In this document: positions 1-8,900 of the stretch, in pieces
How the letters are laid out: each line of letters begins with the position of its first letter
Position numbering within the stretch: position 1 is the stretch's first letter
Assembly: GCA_032622095.1 (NCBI GenBank)
Contig: CP136068.1
Span: 5,807,314 to 5,871,313 of the forward strand
Length of the DNA: 64,000 nt
Reading direction: 5' to 3'
From: Siphonodentalium dalli
Taxonomy: Eukaryota; Mollusca; Scaphopoda; Gadilida; Siphonodentaliidae
Notes under the pieces: generated by a model
Told to the model about the DNA's origin: nothing
The model's input: only the letters and a program-made list of their open reading frames with translations
Databases searched by the model: none
Program-made: the position numbers and the translations under genes

Positions 1-766
1 GCCTCGTTTGATGTTTCGGCATGCGGGATTCGCCGATTCATTTGAATATTAGATTAGGGTTTATACTGTATCATCATTCATGTCGGATAGTGATGGTGAC
101 ACTGCCTAAAAGGGCAAAAGTGTGCAATCTTAAAAGCGCTAATTCTAAAGATAATATGTGACAAATTAGTCCCAGACAAGCTGTCGCGTGTGCTCACTGG
201 GACGTAATTCACAGGTGTGACATTATTACTTTTAATTCACCGAGATATTAGGCCCATAAAAATAGCTATTCAATTCGGAATGGATGCTATTCAATTACAA
301 TAATTGACTAGCTATATACTAATCAAAATTTTAAAAGTAGTTTGCTCCCTGGCAATCTGATTCCGGTAGCGATTCGGATTCCACTTCCGAGTTTGAAGCT
401 TTAATCGAGTCTGATGAGCATGCGCTCTCAGAGGCGGAAGTCGACTAATTACCGTGATCAGATTCACCGGGATTGTTGATGTTATTATCATAGTGGACTA
501 TTGTATAATATAAACATGTTTTTATTTCTGTTTCTGTTGCCACACTTGGAATTATACGTGTGTATCATTATACTTGAGTTTGTATTTATTCAGTAATCAT
601 TTCATCGATGATAATTTGAATTGTGCTCCCTCAAAAAAGGCGCGCGCAAATCCCAAAAGCTCCGAGCGATATATCGCGCACCTACGTTTTCCAAATTCGA
701 AGGACTGTCAAATCGACTCCATTCCACCCGCATGTGCAATTTGACTTATATATCAAGATGGTATCC
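1..766. other. AT-rich sequence with no clear gene
   Basis: No repeat array or recognisable protein is visible here apart from a short acidic reading frame at 340-447, listed separately. The stretch ends where the 16-bp repeat array begins. Confidence 0.5.
340..447 (+). CDS. Possible 3'-terminal exon encoding an acidic Ser/Asp/Glu-rich tail
   Basis: From 340 a frame of 35 codons runs to a TAA at 445-447. Its product is very rich in Ser, Asp and Glu (SDSGSDSDSTSE near the start). The frame opens directly after a TAG whose AG (338-339) could be a splice acceptor, and an ACTAAT-like branch site lies about 20 bases upstream. The polypyrimidine tract is poor. I do not recognise the protein and no upstream exon is evident in the first 339 bases. 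It could be chance or the end of a decayed gene. Confidence 0.18.
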
Positions 767-767
767 A

Positions 768-922
768 GACGATTGGGACCTTGGACGATTGGGACCTTGG
801 ACGATTGGGACCTTAAGTTGGACGATTGGGACCTTGGACGATTGGGACCTCGGGACGATTGGGACCTTGGACGATTGGGACCTCGGACGATTGGGACCTT
901 GAGTCAAGACGATTGGGACCTT
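768..922 (+). repeat. Tandem array, GACGATTGGGACCTTG unit (left, forward)
   Basis: Nine copies of a 15-16 bp unit GACGATTGGGACCTTG, a few with short spacers (AAG, AGTCAA). The same unit occurs in reverse complement at 1556-1690, so the two arrays form the arms of an inverted repeat. Reading frames across the array are an artefact of the repeat. Confidence 0.95.
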
Positions 923-1555
923 ATTCAAGTTAATATATGTTTATACCGTAATATACGTTTATATTTCATTTATATGTTCCTATTAAATAATTATTACATT
1001 GTGTTAGTGTTAGTAAGTATAGACTCACAGTGAGTACAGTTTATCAATGTTTACTTAACGGCAGCCTACTTAAAAGTAGGTGCCGATCGTGTTGTTATTG
1101 CTAAAAGGGATCACCGCTGATTAATCGCCCCCAAAATAGCATAGGGGTGGGTTGTCTCGGGGGCGGGTAGTCCCGTTCCCGTGATTGACAGGCGTAAACA
1201 TGGTCACGTGCCAGTGCCGTCATGGCCGCTTCAACCCTGTGAAGCCGATTCTAAGAATCGGAATTAATAGTTGCAGGGTTTGTGAATCAACGGCCACGAA
1301 TCAAAAATACATGAATGTCGGGACTATCTGCTAAAACAACTATGTAGAACTAAAACAAAAGTTAAATGACATAAAATAAACGATCTATCAGTTCCCCAGT
1401 ACCGGCAGTAGTACCACCGCAGCCAAAACGAGCGAAGAGCAACACAATTCTACCACCAACCAACCGAAACCCTCCCGACCTCAAAAGAAAATTTGATTTT
1501 AAACTAATATACCGTACTTATAATTTCTTATATATAACTGAAGAAATCAATTACT
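923..1555. other. Spacer between inverted arrays; 16-bp palindrome
   Basis: A non-coding interval of about 630 bases between the inverted arrays. It holds a perfect palindrome CCTACTTAAAAGTAGG at 1065-1080 and a short G/C-rich stretch around 1140-1180. No protein is recognisable. If the arrays are subterminal repeats of a transposon, this is its interior. Confidence 0.6.
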
Positions 1556-1690
1556 CAAGGTCCCAATCGTCCTGACTCAAGGTCCCAATCGTCCGAGGTC
1601 CCAATCGTCCAAGGTCCCAATCGTCCGAGGTCCCAATCGTCCAAGGTCCCAATCGTCCGAGGTCCCAATCGTCCAAGGTCCCAATCGTCT
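1556..1690 (-). repeat. Tandem array, GACGATTGGGACCTTG unit (right, inverted)
   Basis: Eight copies of the reverse complement of the 768-922 unit (CAAGGTCCCAATCGTC). The outer ends match as terminal inverted repeats: AGACGATTGGGACC at 767-780 and GGTCCCAATCGTCT ending at 1690. The inner flanks keep some similarity too (a GAGTCA spacer near the inner end of each arm). Confidence 0.93.
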
Positions 1691-1691
1691 G

Positions 1692-1894
1692 ACATTCATC
1701 AAATATATCAAATATTGAACATTATATGTCATTCACAACTATTACCTTCGTTCCATTGTCATGTTATGGTTTGAAATGAATTATGCATATCGCGTGACAG
1801 TTCCTTGGTTCATTGCATTTTGTATGTTTTGTTGCGCATTTTTGTGTATACTTCCGTGTGCTTATTCGGCTGCGAAGGAATGTTGACATCACGT
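1692..1894 (+). repeat. 203-bp direct repeat, copy 1 (twin at 14222-14424)
   Basis: This 203-bp block recurs in the same orientation at 14222-14424 with one visible mismatch (GAAGGAA versus GAATGAA near the right end). The copies lie on either side of the LTR retrotransposon but outside its LTRs and target-site duplication, with unrelated flanks. The left edge of this copy abuts the end of the inverted array at 1690. It carries no recognisable gene. Confidence 0.95.
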
Positions 1895-2036
1895 TCCACC
1901 CACTTTGGTGTTCTAGAAACCACCCGAATAAGACCCGTTAATTAGTTGAATATAACGTGACTGCAAATTATGAGGTGAAGGTCGAGTATAGCTCTAGCAA
2001 CATTACCCCTCTTCCCTCTGGGTATTACTTTTTGTA

Positions 2037-2041
2037 AATAT
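2037..2041. repeat. Target-site duplication, left (AATAT)
   Basis: AATAT directly before the 5' LTR matches AATAT at 13945-13949 directly after the 3' LTR. Five bases is usual for Ty3/Gypsy integration. A 4-bp duplication (ATAT) with the LTR one base longer is an equally parsimonious reading. Confidence 0.8.
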
Positions 2042-2157
2042 TGTTGTGAAATTGGGATTAAACCGGAAATATGGTGCAGAAAGTCTTATTAGACCGGAAA
2101 TTATACTGAGGATCCGGAGTCGAAATCGAGTGGACCAGCAACCGGAGAAATCAGAAC

Positions 2158-2163
2158 AATAAA
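2158..2163 (+). promoter_or_regulatory. AATAAA polyadenylation signal in LTR
   Basis: AATAAA lies about 117 bases into the LTR; the 3' LTR copy at 13797-13802 would end the genomic RNA. This would place the R region around here and the splice donor at 2241 in U5. Confidence 0.55.
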
Positions 2164-2240
2164 GAAACCGAACCATCCAGACGTATAATTCTACAGTTTA
2201 TATCCTTTGTAATCCTCGTTTGTGTCAAGATGTATTAATA

Positions 2241-2246
2241 GTAAGT
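2241..2246 (+). promoter_or_regulatory. Putative 5' splice donor in LTR (GTAAGT)
   Basis: The context ATA|GTAAGTAT agrees well with the metazoan donor consensus. Joined to the acceptor at 10189-10190 it would make a short leader directly upstream of ORF3. Confidence 0.4.
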
Positions 2247-2305
2247 ATGTTCATTATTATATATTATATTGTAACTGGTTATTATATACAGCCAATTTTT
2301 ACAAT

Positions 2306-3099
2306 ACTGACGTTAGTCGTTAATTATTTGATGTTTTTTGCGGAATAATTTCTCGTATTTTTTCTACCCCAATTTCCACGTGATTTCAGCGTGGTTTATT
2401 CTATTGCCTTCTATAGCTTGTTTTTTCACTTTGCTTGCTAATTTAGCCTTCCATGCTTATTTCAATGGATTCTCCTTGCTTTTTACGCATGGTGGGTTTT
2501 TGTTTTTTTGTTTTTGTGGGAATAGAGTGTTGAAATAACTTTGAATTTTTTCCGGTGAATTCCACATGGAAATCTCTGCTTCAATTCTGGGTTAAATTTT
2601 TCATCACACCACTTGTACATCCGGAATTCCTGTGTTGTGCATGCTTCCCCATAAATCAATTTATTAAAGTGATTTTGCAGCAATTTTTGCTTCTCGCCAC
2701 TTTCAAAATATGTTATCGCTGGAAATTTATTGTCCAATTCGCACAGATTTTCCAGTCGGTTTAATTACATAATCGACATCACTGTACGTGAATTATTAAA
2801 GATCCATTTATTTAGGTTTTTGATATTTGACCGGAGAAGACGGAAGATGGAAACAATTTCGCTCTTGTTGTAAATTGATGGTCATCTCTTCACGTATTGT
2901 GCATGTTGAATAAAAACAATATATTATCTATTGTTCGTTACTATTTTCTTATTGGATATATTGGGAAATAGAAATAGATGTTAGTAAGATATAGAGTTTT
3001 CCTAGATTCTATGGGAAATTGGTTGTAATTATATTTTACTTAGCGTCTAGATAGTGCAAGGTTTCATAGTGGTTAATATTTAGTGATTTGTTGGTCAAC
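2306..3099 (+). other. Untranslated leader of the retrotransposon
   Basis: About 790 bases of AT-rich sequence between the 5' LTR and Gag. The bases directly after the LTR (ACTGACGTTAGTCG) do not begin with the TGG expected of a primer-binding site for a tRNA 3' end, so the primer is not evident. The short frames here are not convincing genes. Confidence 0.7.
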
Positions 3100-5949
3100 A
3101 TGAAGATTTTCATAAATACAGCTAGTTGGAAAGAGTTGCAACAAATTCCTCAGGTTGGTCCCCAAATTGCCGCCGATATAATTCAGTTACGCCGGCAGGT
3201 AACTCTAATATCACAAAGGGATCTCAGTCTCGTACCCCGGTTCAGAAGTTCAAGGGATCAGTTGAGTGTGATTGACTTTAGTCACCCAACTTCACAGTCC
3301 CAAGCTGATAACTGGGTACCGAGGGCTCATGCGGACCCCAACAACTATCAGTCTGAGTCTGATGGTGAGGGAAGGGAGGATTATGCAAGAAGCCAGTCAC
3401 CCTTGACCCCTCCCCAGACAGAGAAGAAGCCGCCATCTGGTTTAACAACCCCCGAGAAAATGATTCTCCATGATGCCGGGGGTGAGCAGATGCCGGAGAG
3501 TGTGAGGCGTAAGCTAACACACCCCCCTTCTCCCCCAAGTAGTCAGGAAATGGCGGCCTTATTTGCGAAAGGTTATTCTCCCATCGCAAATCCGAGGACC
3601 AATCAAGAATTCATAAGACGTCGCTTGTCTGAATCCCAGATTCAGGGTGACATCACACCTGGAGCCCAAGACGATGTGTCACAAGCAGCTGCGGCTGTTA
3701 CAGTTTCACAACCCGTTGCTTGGTTTAGCCCCATGGTTTCTACCAACCCAGCACGAAGTGCGGGCGAACCGTTTCCAGGGTTTCGCCCGACACTACCTGC
3801 TATACCATCCTATGGTCTTTTTGGCCAACAGCCGGCATCTGTAACTGCTAGTTCGACAGTTGGGGCACCACAGGCTGCATCATTTTCATCGGCCTATTCT
3901 TTCTGTGGCCAAGCGTCGACTACCATGCCTGCCTATTCAACCGTGGTAGCCCCCGCTGCATCATTTGTTCATCATGGCCAAGCGTCAGCAGCTACCGTAA
4001 CTGCCAATTCGACAGTGGTATCGTCACGCTTTGTACCCCCTGCTACGTCTACGCCAATGAGCAGCTATGCGGCCGCTCAGCAGGGTGCATATGCAGGTGA
4101 CGGGCGAGTGCCGCCTATGCAAAATAGTCCTGTCTATACCCAGGCCACCACGTCTGGTACATATGGTCAGACCATAGCCAGCACATACACCTCCTCATAT
4201 GGAAAATCATATCAATGGAGTCAACCCGCTCAGCCAGGTTACAACCAACCTAATCGTGGTTATGCCGGATCACAACCACAGAGTAGCCAACACTACAATT
4301 TAAATCCAAATTCTGGATATGCAACAACCGGGCATCAAGGCTATGGAACTACTCAATCTGGCATGGGTCAAACTAGTTTTGCACAGTTAAATCCGCCAAC
4401 CGGTCCAACGCCAACCGGGCCCTTAAACCCATGGGGTCCAGGGTCTGGTACCACTCAAGCTGGCTTCGGTCAGTTTAATCAAGATATGTCGGGTTATAGA
4501 AACCCAGGCTCTCATGCCCAGGTTCAGCCGGGACCCAATGTATCGGGAACGGGTTACAATCAACCGCCCCCGGGGAATCAAGGGATGCAGAACCTTGGTT
4601 ACAACCAACCGCCCCCGGGGAATCAAGGGATGCAGAACCTTGGTTACAACCAACCGCCCCCGGGAAATCAAGGGATGCATAACCTTGGTTACAACCAACC
4701 GCCCCCGGGAAATCAAGGGATGCAGAACCCTGGGTATAACCAACCACCCCCGGGAAATCAATGGATACAGAATCCGGGAAATCAGGGGATGGGAAACCCC
4801 GGGATGAATCAAATTGGTCCAGGGCCGGGAGGTTATCAACCATACAATCAACAAGTCGCTCCTCACGGAAGGCAGGGCGATTATCGACTGCCTCATATGC
4901 CAAAAGGGTTTTCGTATGATGGTATCGACTCGTGGCAAGCCTTCAGGGTGAAATTCACTTTGTATGCCCAGTCGCAACGTTGGGGATGGGATGAGCAGCA
5001 GCAGGCTCTCTGCTGGTGTTTAAAAGGAAAAGCGAGCGAGTATTTCACGCTGCTTACCGAGCGTGATCCCTATCTGACAGTTGTTCAGTTGCTTGACGGG
5101 TTGGAAAATCGTTTCGGATTTAAAGACTTGCCCGAAACGACCCAACTTCGATTCCAACAAGCAAAGCAAGTCACTGGTCAGTCGCTGGAAGAATGGGCCG
5201 AGACCGTTCTCTCATTGGCCACACGTGCCTTTAAAGAATGTCCGGCCAATTTTACCTTCAAGCAAGCGGTCTTGCGCTTCTGTCAAGGCTGTTCTGACAC
5301 CAGGGCGGCCGAACTTGTTACCATGGAAACACCTCAGTCCATGGAACAAGCCATCAACAGAATCCGATGGCATCAACACAATTATGCTGCTATTCATGGC
5401 AGCAAAGTGTCTCGCAAAGACGTGCGCCATGTTTCATCGGATACTGATGATGAAACCTCTCCTGTTAGGTCTGTAAGACAGACTGGTCGTGGTAGACCAA
5501 AGCAGCGAGGATACAACTTCCGAGGCAAGCGCGAGGGTTCCGATTCGGAGACCGGTGATTCACCAGGCCCTCGTAGATTTTCGCCCCGCGCTCCAAGTTG
5601 GAAAACTTCGAGCGATAATTCAAATTCCAAGGCACGTATGCTCGCCTTGGAAACTAATATGGAAACTCTCCAAAAGACAGTGGAGAAATTAACAACTGTT
5701 TTAGAAAAGATGGCGACCAATAAGCCACAGTCTGGCACAATTTCTCACTTTGATAAAAAAGAGTCAGATTTCAAAAGTAGGTCAAGGTCACCCTCTCCCA
5801 AGGCCAAGGTCATTTGCTATGCCTGTCAGGGGGTGGGGCATTTTCAAAGAGACTGCCCTTCACGGAATCCTGAAAATCGCCCTAACCGGGATAATAAAGT
5901 TAAATTTAAGGAGGATTTAAACGGGAACGGGGCAACTTCCGAGGTCTGA
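3100..5949 (+). CDS. gag: Gag polyprotein with N-terminal helix-hairpin-helix
   Basis: Structural protein of the particle, 949 residues from the ATG at 3100 (A at -3). An in-frame TTG at 3088 is less likely as start. Residues 5-32 (INTASWKELQQIPQVGPQIA then ADIIQLRR) match a ComEA-type helix-hairpin-helix DNA-binding motif, with a second similar turn to about residue 60. Residues about 180-600 are low-complexity, rich in Gly, Gln, Tyr, Ser, Thr and Pro, and include five copies of a 15-residue repeat of the GYNQPPPGNQGMQNL type (4552-4776). About 600-770 resembles a retrotransposon Gag capsid region (QAFRVKF, LKGKASEYF). A basic tail holds one CCHC knuckle, CYACQGVGHFQRDC (5815-5856). Typical Ty3/Gypsy Gags are 300-500 residues, so the extra length is the N-terminal half. 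The stop TGA lies inside the frameshift hairpin. Confidence 0.95.
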   Translation: MKIFINTASWKELQQIPQVGPQIAADIIQLRRQVTLISQRDLSLVPRFRSSRDQLSVIDFSHPTSQSQADNWVPRAHADPNNYQSESDGEGREDYARSQSPLTPPQTEKKPPSGLTTPEKMILHDAGGEQMPESVRRKLTHPPSPPSSQEMAALFAKGYSPIANPRTNQEFIRRRLSESQIQGDITPGAQDDVSQAAAAVTVSQPVAWFSPMVSTNPARSAGEPFPGFRPTLPAIPSYGLFGQQPASVTASSTVGAPQAASFSSAYSFCGQASTTMPAYSTVVAPAASFVHHGQASAATVTANSTVVSSRFVPPATSTPMSSYAAAQQGAYAGDGRVPPMQNSPVYTQATTSGTYGQTIASTYTSSYGKSYQWSQPAQPGYNQPNRGYAGSQPQSSQHYNLNPNSGYATTGHQGYGTTQSGMGQTSFAQLNPPTGPTPTGPLNPWGPGSGTTQAGFGQFNQDMSGYRNPGSHAQVQPGPNVSGTGYNQPPPGNQGMQNLGYNQPPPGNQGMQNLGYNQPPPGNQGMHNLGYNQPPPGNQGMQNPGYNQPPPGNQWIQNPGNQGMGNPGMNQIGPGPGGYQPYNQQVAPHGRQGDYRLPHMPKGFSYDGIDSWQAFRVKFTLYAQSQRWGWDEQQQALCWCLKGKASEYFTLLTERDPYLTVVQLLDGLENRFGFKDLPETTQLRFQQAKQVTGQSLEEWAETVLSLATRAFKECPANFTFKQAVLRFCQGCSDTRAAELVTMETPQSMEQAINRIRWHQHNYAAIHGSKVSRKDVRHVSSDTDDETSPVRSVRQTGRGRPKQRGYNFRGKREGSDSETGDSPGPRRFSPRAPSWKTSSDNSNSKARMLALETNMETLQKTVEKLTTVLEKMATNKPQSGTISHFDKKESDFKSRSRSPSPKAKVICYACQGVGHFQRDCPSRNPENRPNRDNKVKFKEDLNGNGATSEV
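4552..4776 (+). repeat. 45-bp tandem repeat inside gag (x5)
   Basis: Five in-frame copies of a 45-bp unit encode GYNQPPPGNQGMQNL-type repeats; the last copies diverge. The unit length keeps the reading frame. Confidence 0.95.
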
Positions 5950-8900
5950 GCCCGATCCCAATTATAATTCATGACCTCGTAACTGGTAAAAATGTAACGT
6001 CTGGTGAAATCAAACCGGAATTAACTATTAAACAAATTAAATCAGCCTCCGCCATCAAGGTTCCGGTCAAAATAGCTGGTCATGTTACCCAAGCAGTAGT
6101 AGACACAGCCGCCGACGTTACGATTATCTCTGACAAATTGTTTCACCAACTCAGCCCTGAGCCACCCTTAATTAAATCTCTACACTTTAATACGGCGGCT
6201 CGTGATGGTCACATGGAAGGTATGTTGGTGGGACCCATAGACATTACCATTGGGGAACTCGAGTGTAGTGAAAATATATATGTGGCACCCATTGAAGATC
6301 CCATGCTTCTTGGGATGGATTTTCTCACTAAATATGATGCAAAAATTGGGGCAAATAAAGGTTCTATCTTTTTGGGAAAGCGTCGGATTCCTACAATTTC
6401 CAAGGTAAAACCAAAAGTGGCTAAAATTTCTAGAATTATAGTCAATCAGCGAACAGTTATACCCCCTCAGTCAGTTGTGTTACTGCAGTGTGAAACGATT
6501 CCACCATTAGCTGATTTTACTATTGAACCCAATGAACAACTTGGTGAGTATATTTTGCCTACTTTGCACTCGGGGTATAGCCCCCCAAAAGTATGTTTTA
6601 TAAATTCTCAACATTCAGAGATAATCTTAGATAAATTACAATGTGTGGGTGAAGCTTATGAAGTTGATGAGGTGATTGAACACTCCGTCAAGTCATGCGC
6701 GCCCAAGCCGGAATCTGCTCCGGACTATTTATCTCCGGGGAGCTCCCCAAATAATAGCGCTGGAGATCGCCTGGTGGGTAATTCCACCCTTCCAGGATAT
6801 TTACAGAGTCTATTTGAGCGCTCTTCGAAATTATTGTCAGGGCCTGACATAGCCCGCCTTGAAAAACTACTTCTGGAATTTCAAGACGTGTTTGCAAAAG
6901 ACGAGTTTGATTTGGGTACATTCTCCCAAATCGAGCATAGTATTCCTCTTTTAGAGGGAGCTCGTCCAATTAAGCAGCCTATGAGGCGCACCCCAGCATG
7001 CTTTGCCGACCAAGAGGAAACTCATTTGAAAAAGCTTTTGATGGCCAAGGTCATCGAGCCCTCTGTGTCGGAATGGGCATCAGCCCCTGTCCTTGTTAAA
7101 AAGCGGGACGGCTCTATTCGCTGGTGCATAGACTATCGCGTCATAAACTCGGTGACCCGCAAAGACGTCTACCCCTTGCCTCGAATTGATGAGTGTCTTG
7201 ACACACTTAGTGGAAATTCGTGGTTCGGAAAGGCAGACTGTTTGGCTGCGTACCATCAGGTTACCGTACGTGACGAAGACCGTGCTAAAACAGCCTTTCT
7301 GACCAAATACGGGATTTTCAATTTCATTAAAATGCCGTTCGGCCTAACTGGAAGCCCGTTTACTTGGTGTAGGGTTATCAATTTGGTATTGCACGGTCTG
7401 AACTGGGATATCTGTTTAGGGTACTTGGACGACGTTGTTCTGATGGGCAATTCGATTCAAAATCATTTGGAAAACATCGAAAAAGTACTCTCTCGGTTCC
7501 GAAAATATAATCTTAAACTCAAGCCCAGTAAATGTGAGTTTTTTCAGAAAAGTATTGAATTTCTGGGCAGAATTGTGAGTGAGCAAGGTGTGAAAATGAT
7601 GGAATCATCTATAGAGGTTGTCCAAAGCTGGGCTGTACCCCAGAATACTAGAGAGGTAGAAAGTTTTTGTGGGCTAGTTAATTATCATCGGTTATTCATA
7701 AAAAATTATGCAGAGTTAGCACGACCTCTATATGACATCACCGGTAAACATAAATTTAAATGGAACCCAGAACAGCAGGTTGCATTTGATAGGCTCAAGG
7801 ATGCGCTGACTTCGCCACCTGTGCTGAGCCTACCAAATTCAACTGACCTTTTTATTCTGGACTGTGATAGTAGTAATTTTGCCATCGGTGGGGAATTAAT
7901 TCAAGTCCAAGATGGTAATGAGAAAGCTATCGCCTTTGGTAGTTTTGTGCTGTCCCCACAACAACGGCGTTATTGTACTACACGGCGAGAACTTCTTGCA
8001 GTAGTACGATTCATACGTCAATTTCGCCACTACCTGCTAGGTCGGAAATTCTTGGTAAGGACTGATCATAGTAGCCTAAGGTGGCTCATGAACTTTAAGG
8101 AACCGCAGGGACAACTTGCAAGGTGGTTAGAGGAACTCGGTGAGTATAATATGGTTATTGAGCATCGCAAGGGAACATTGCACGTAAATGCCGATGCGCT
8201 GTCCAGAATTCCTGCGGACGGCTCATGTGAAGAGTATTTCACAGGGTGTAAACTCTCTGATCTCCCTTGTGGTGGGTGTAAATATTGCACTCGGGTGTTT
8301 AATAGCTGGACCAGATTCGAAAATGCTGTGGACGATGTGGTTCCCCTAACCAAAGGTTCCATTACGTTTGCCGAACTATCTGAGAGCGCCAGTCCGGCAA
8401 TTCGCCAGACAGATAGTCAGCCAAACCCTCCCCTAGGTTTTTCGTGGGAGCCGGGAGATGAGTGGGAAGATCCCTACGAACCAACAGACTCCGTCTGTTC
8501 GAACACGGGTTGGACCCATTCCCAGGTTGACCTAGAAATATCATCGGGATTAAAACCTGAAGTCAGGGTGCGACAGACCACTACCCCCAAGGATAATGCC
8601 CTCCTAGCGGATGTATGTACTCTGGACGAACTCGCTGAATTTCAGCGTTATGACCCTGACTTAGCCCCTGTGATTGGGTGGTTAGAAACTGGAAAAGACC
8701 CCAGGGAAGGTGAACTTTTTATTAGTAGCCAAGCTACTAAGTATATTTGGATAAACCGGCAACGTTTCCTCATAAAAAATAAATTGTTGTACAAAATCAA
8801 GCGGGATTCCCAACAAGTCTTGGTTATTCCACGAAAGTTTGCCACTGAAATTCTGACCCTCGCCCATGATATTCCGGCATCAGGCCATCAGGGCGTAACC

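Larger units (their letters stand above)
2042..2305 (+). repeat. 5' LTR (264 bp)
   Basis: It starts TGTTGTGAA and ends TTTTACAAT. I find no difference from 13681-13944 when reading both. It contains AATAAA (2158-2163) and a strong splice donor GTAAGT (2241-2246). No clear TATA box can be assigned. Confidence 0.96.

Noticed and set aside
623-1033. 93- and 136-codon frames over the 16-bp array
   Set aside because: Repeat-driven (DDWDLGRLGP-type text).
2303-2330. LTR ending in ACA at 2303 (TG...CA rule)
   Set aside because: With that end the flanks give no target duplication; ending at 2305 gives AATAT on both sides.
4423-4977. Minus-strand and alternate-frame ORFs over the Gag repeat
   Set aside because: Shadows of the Gag 45-bp repeat.
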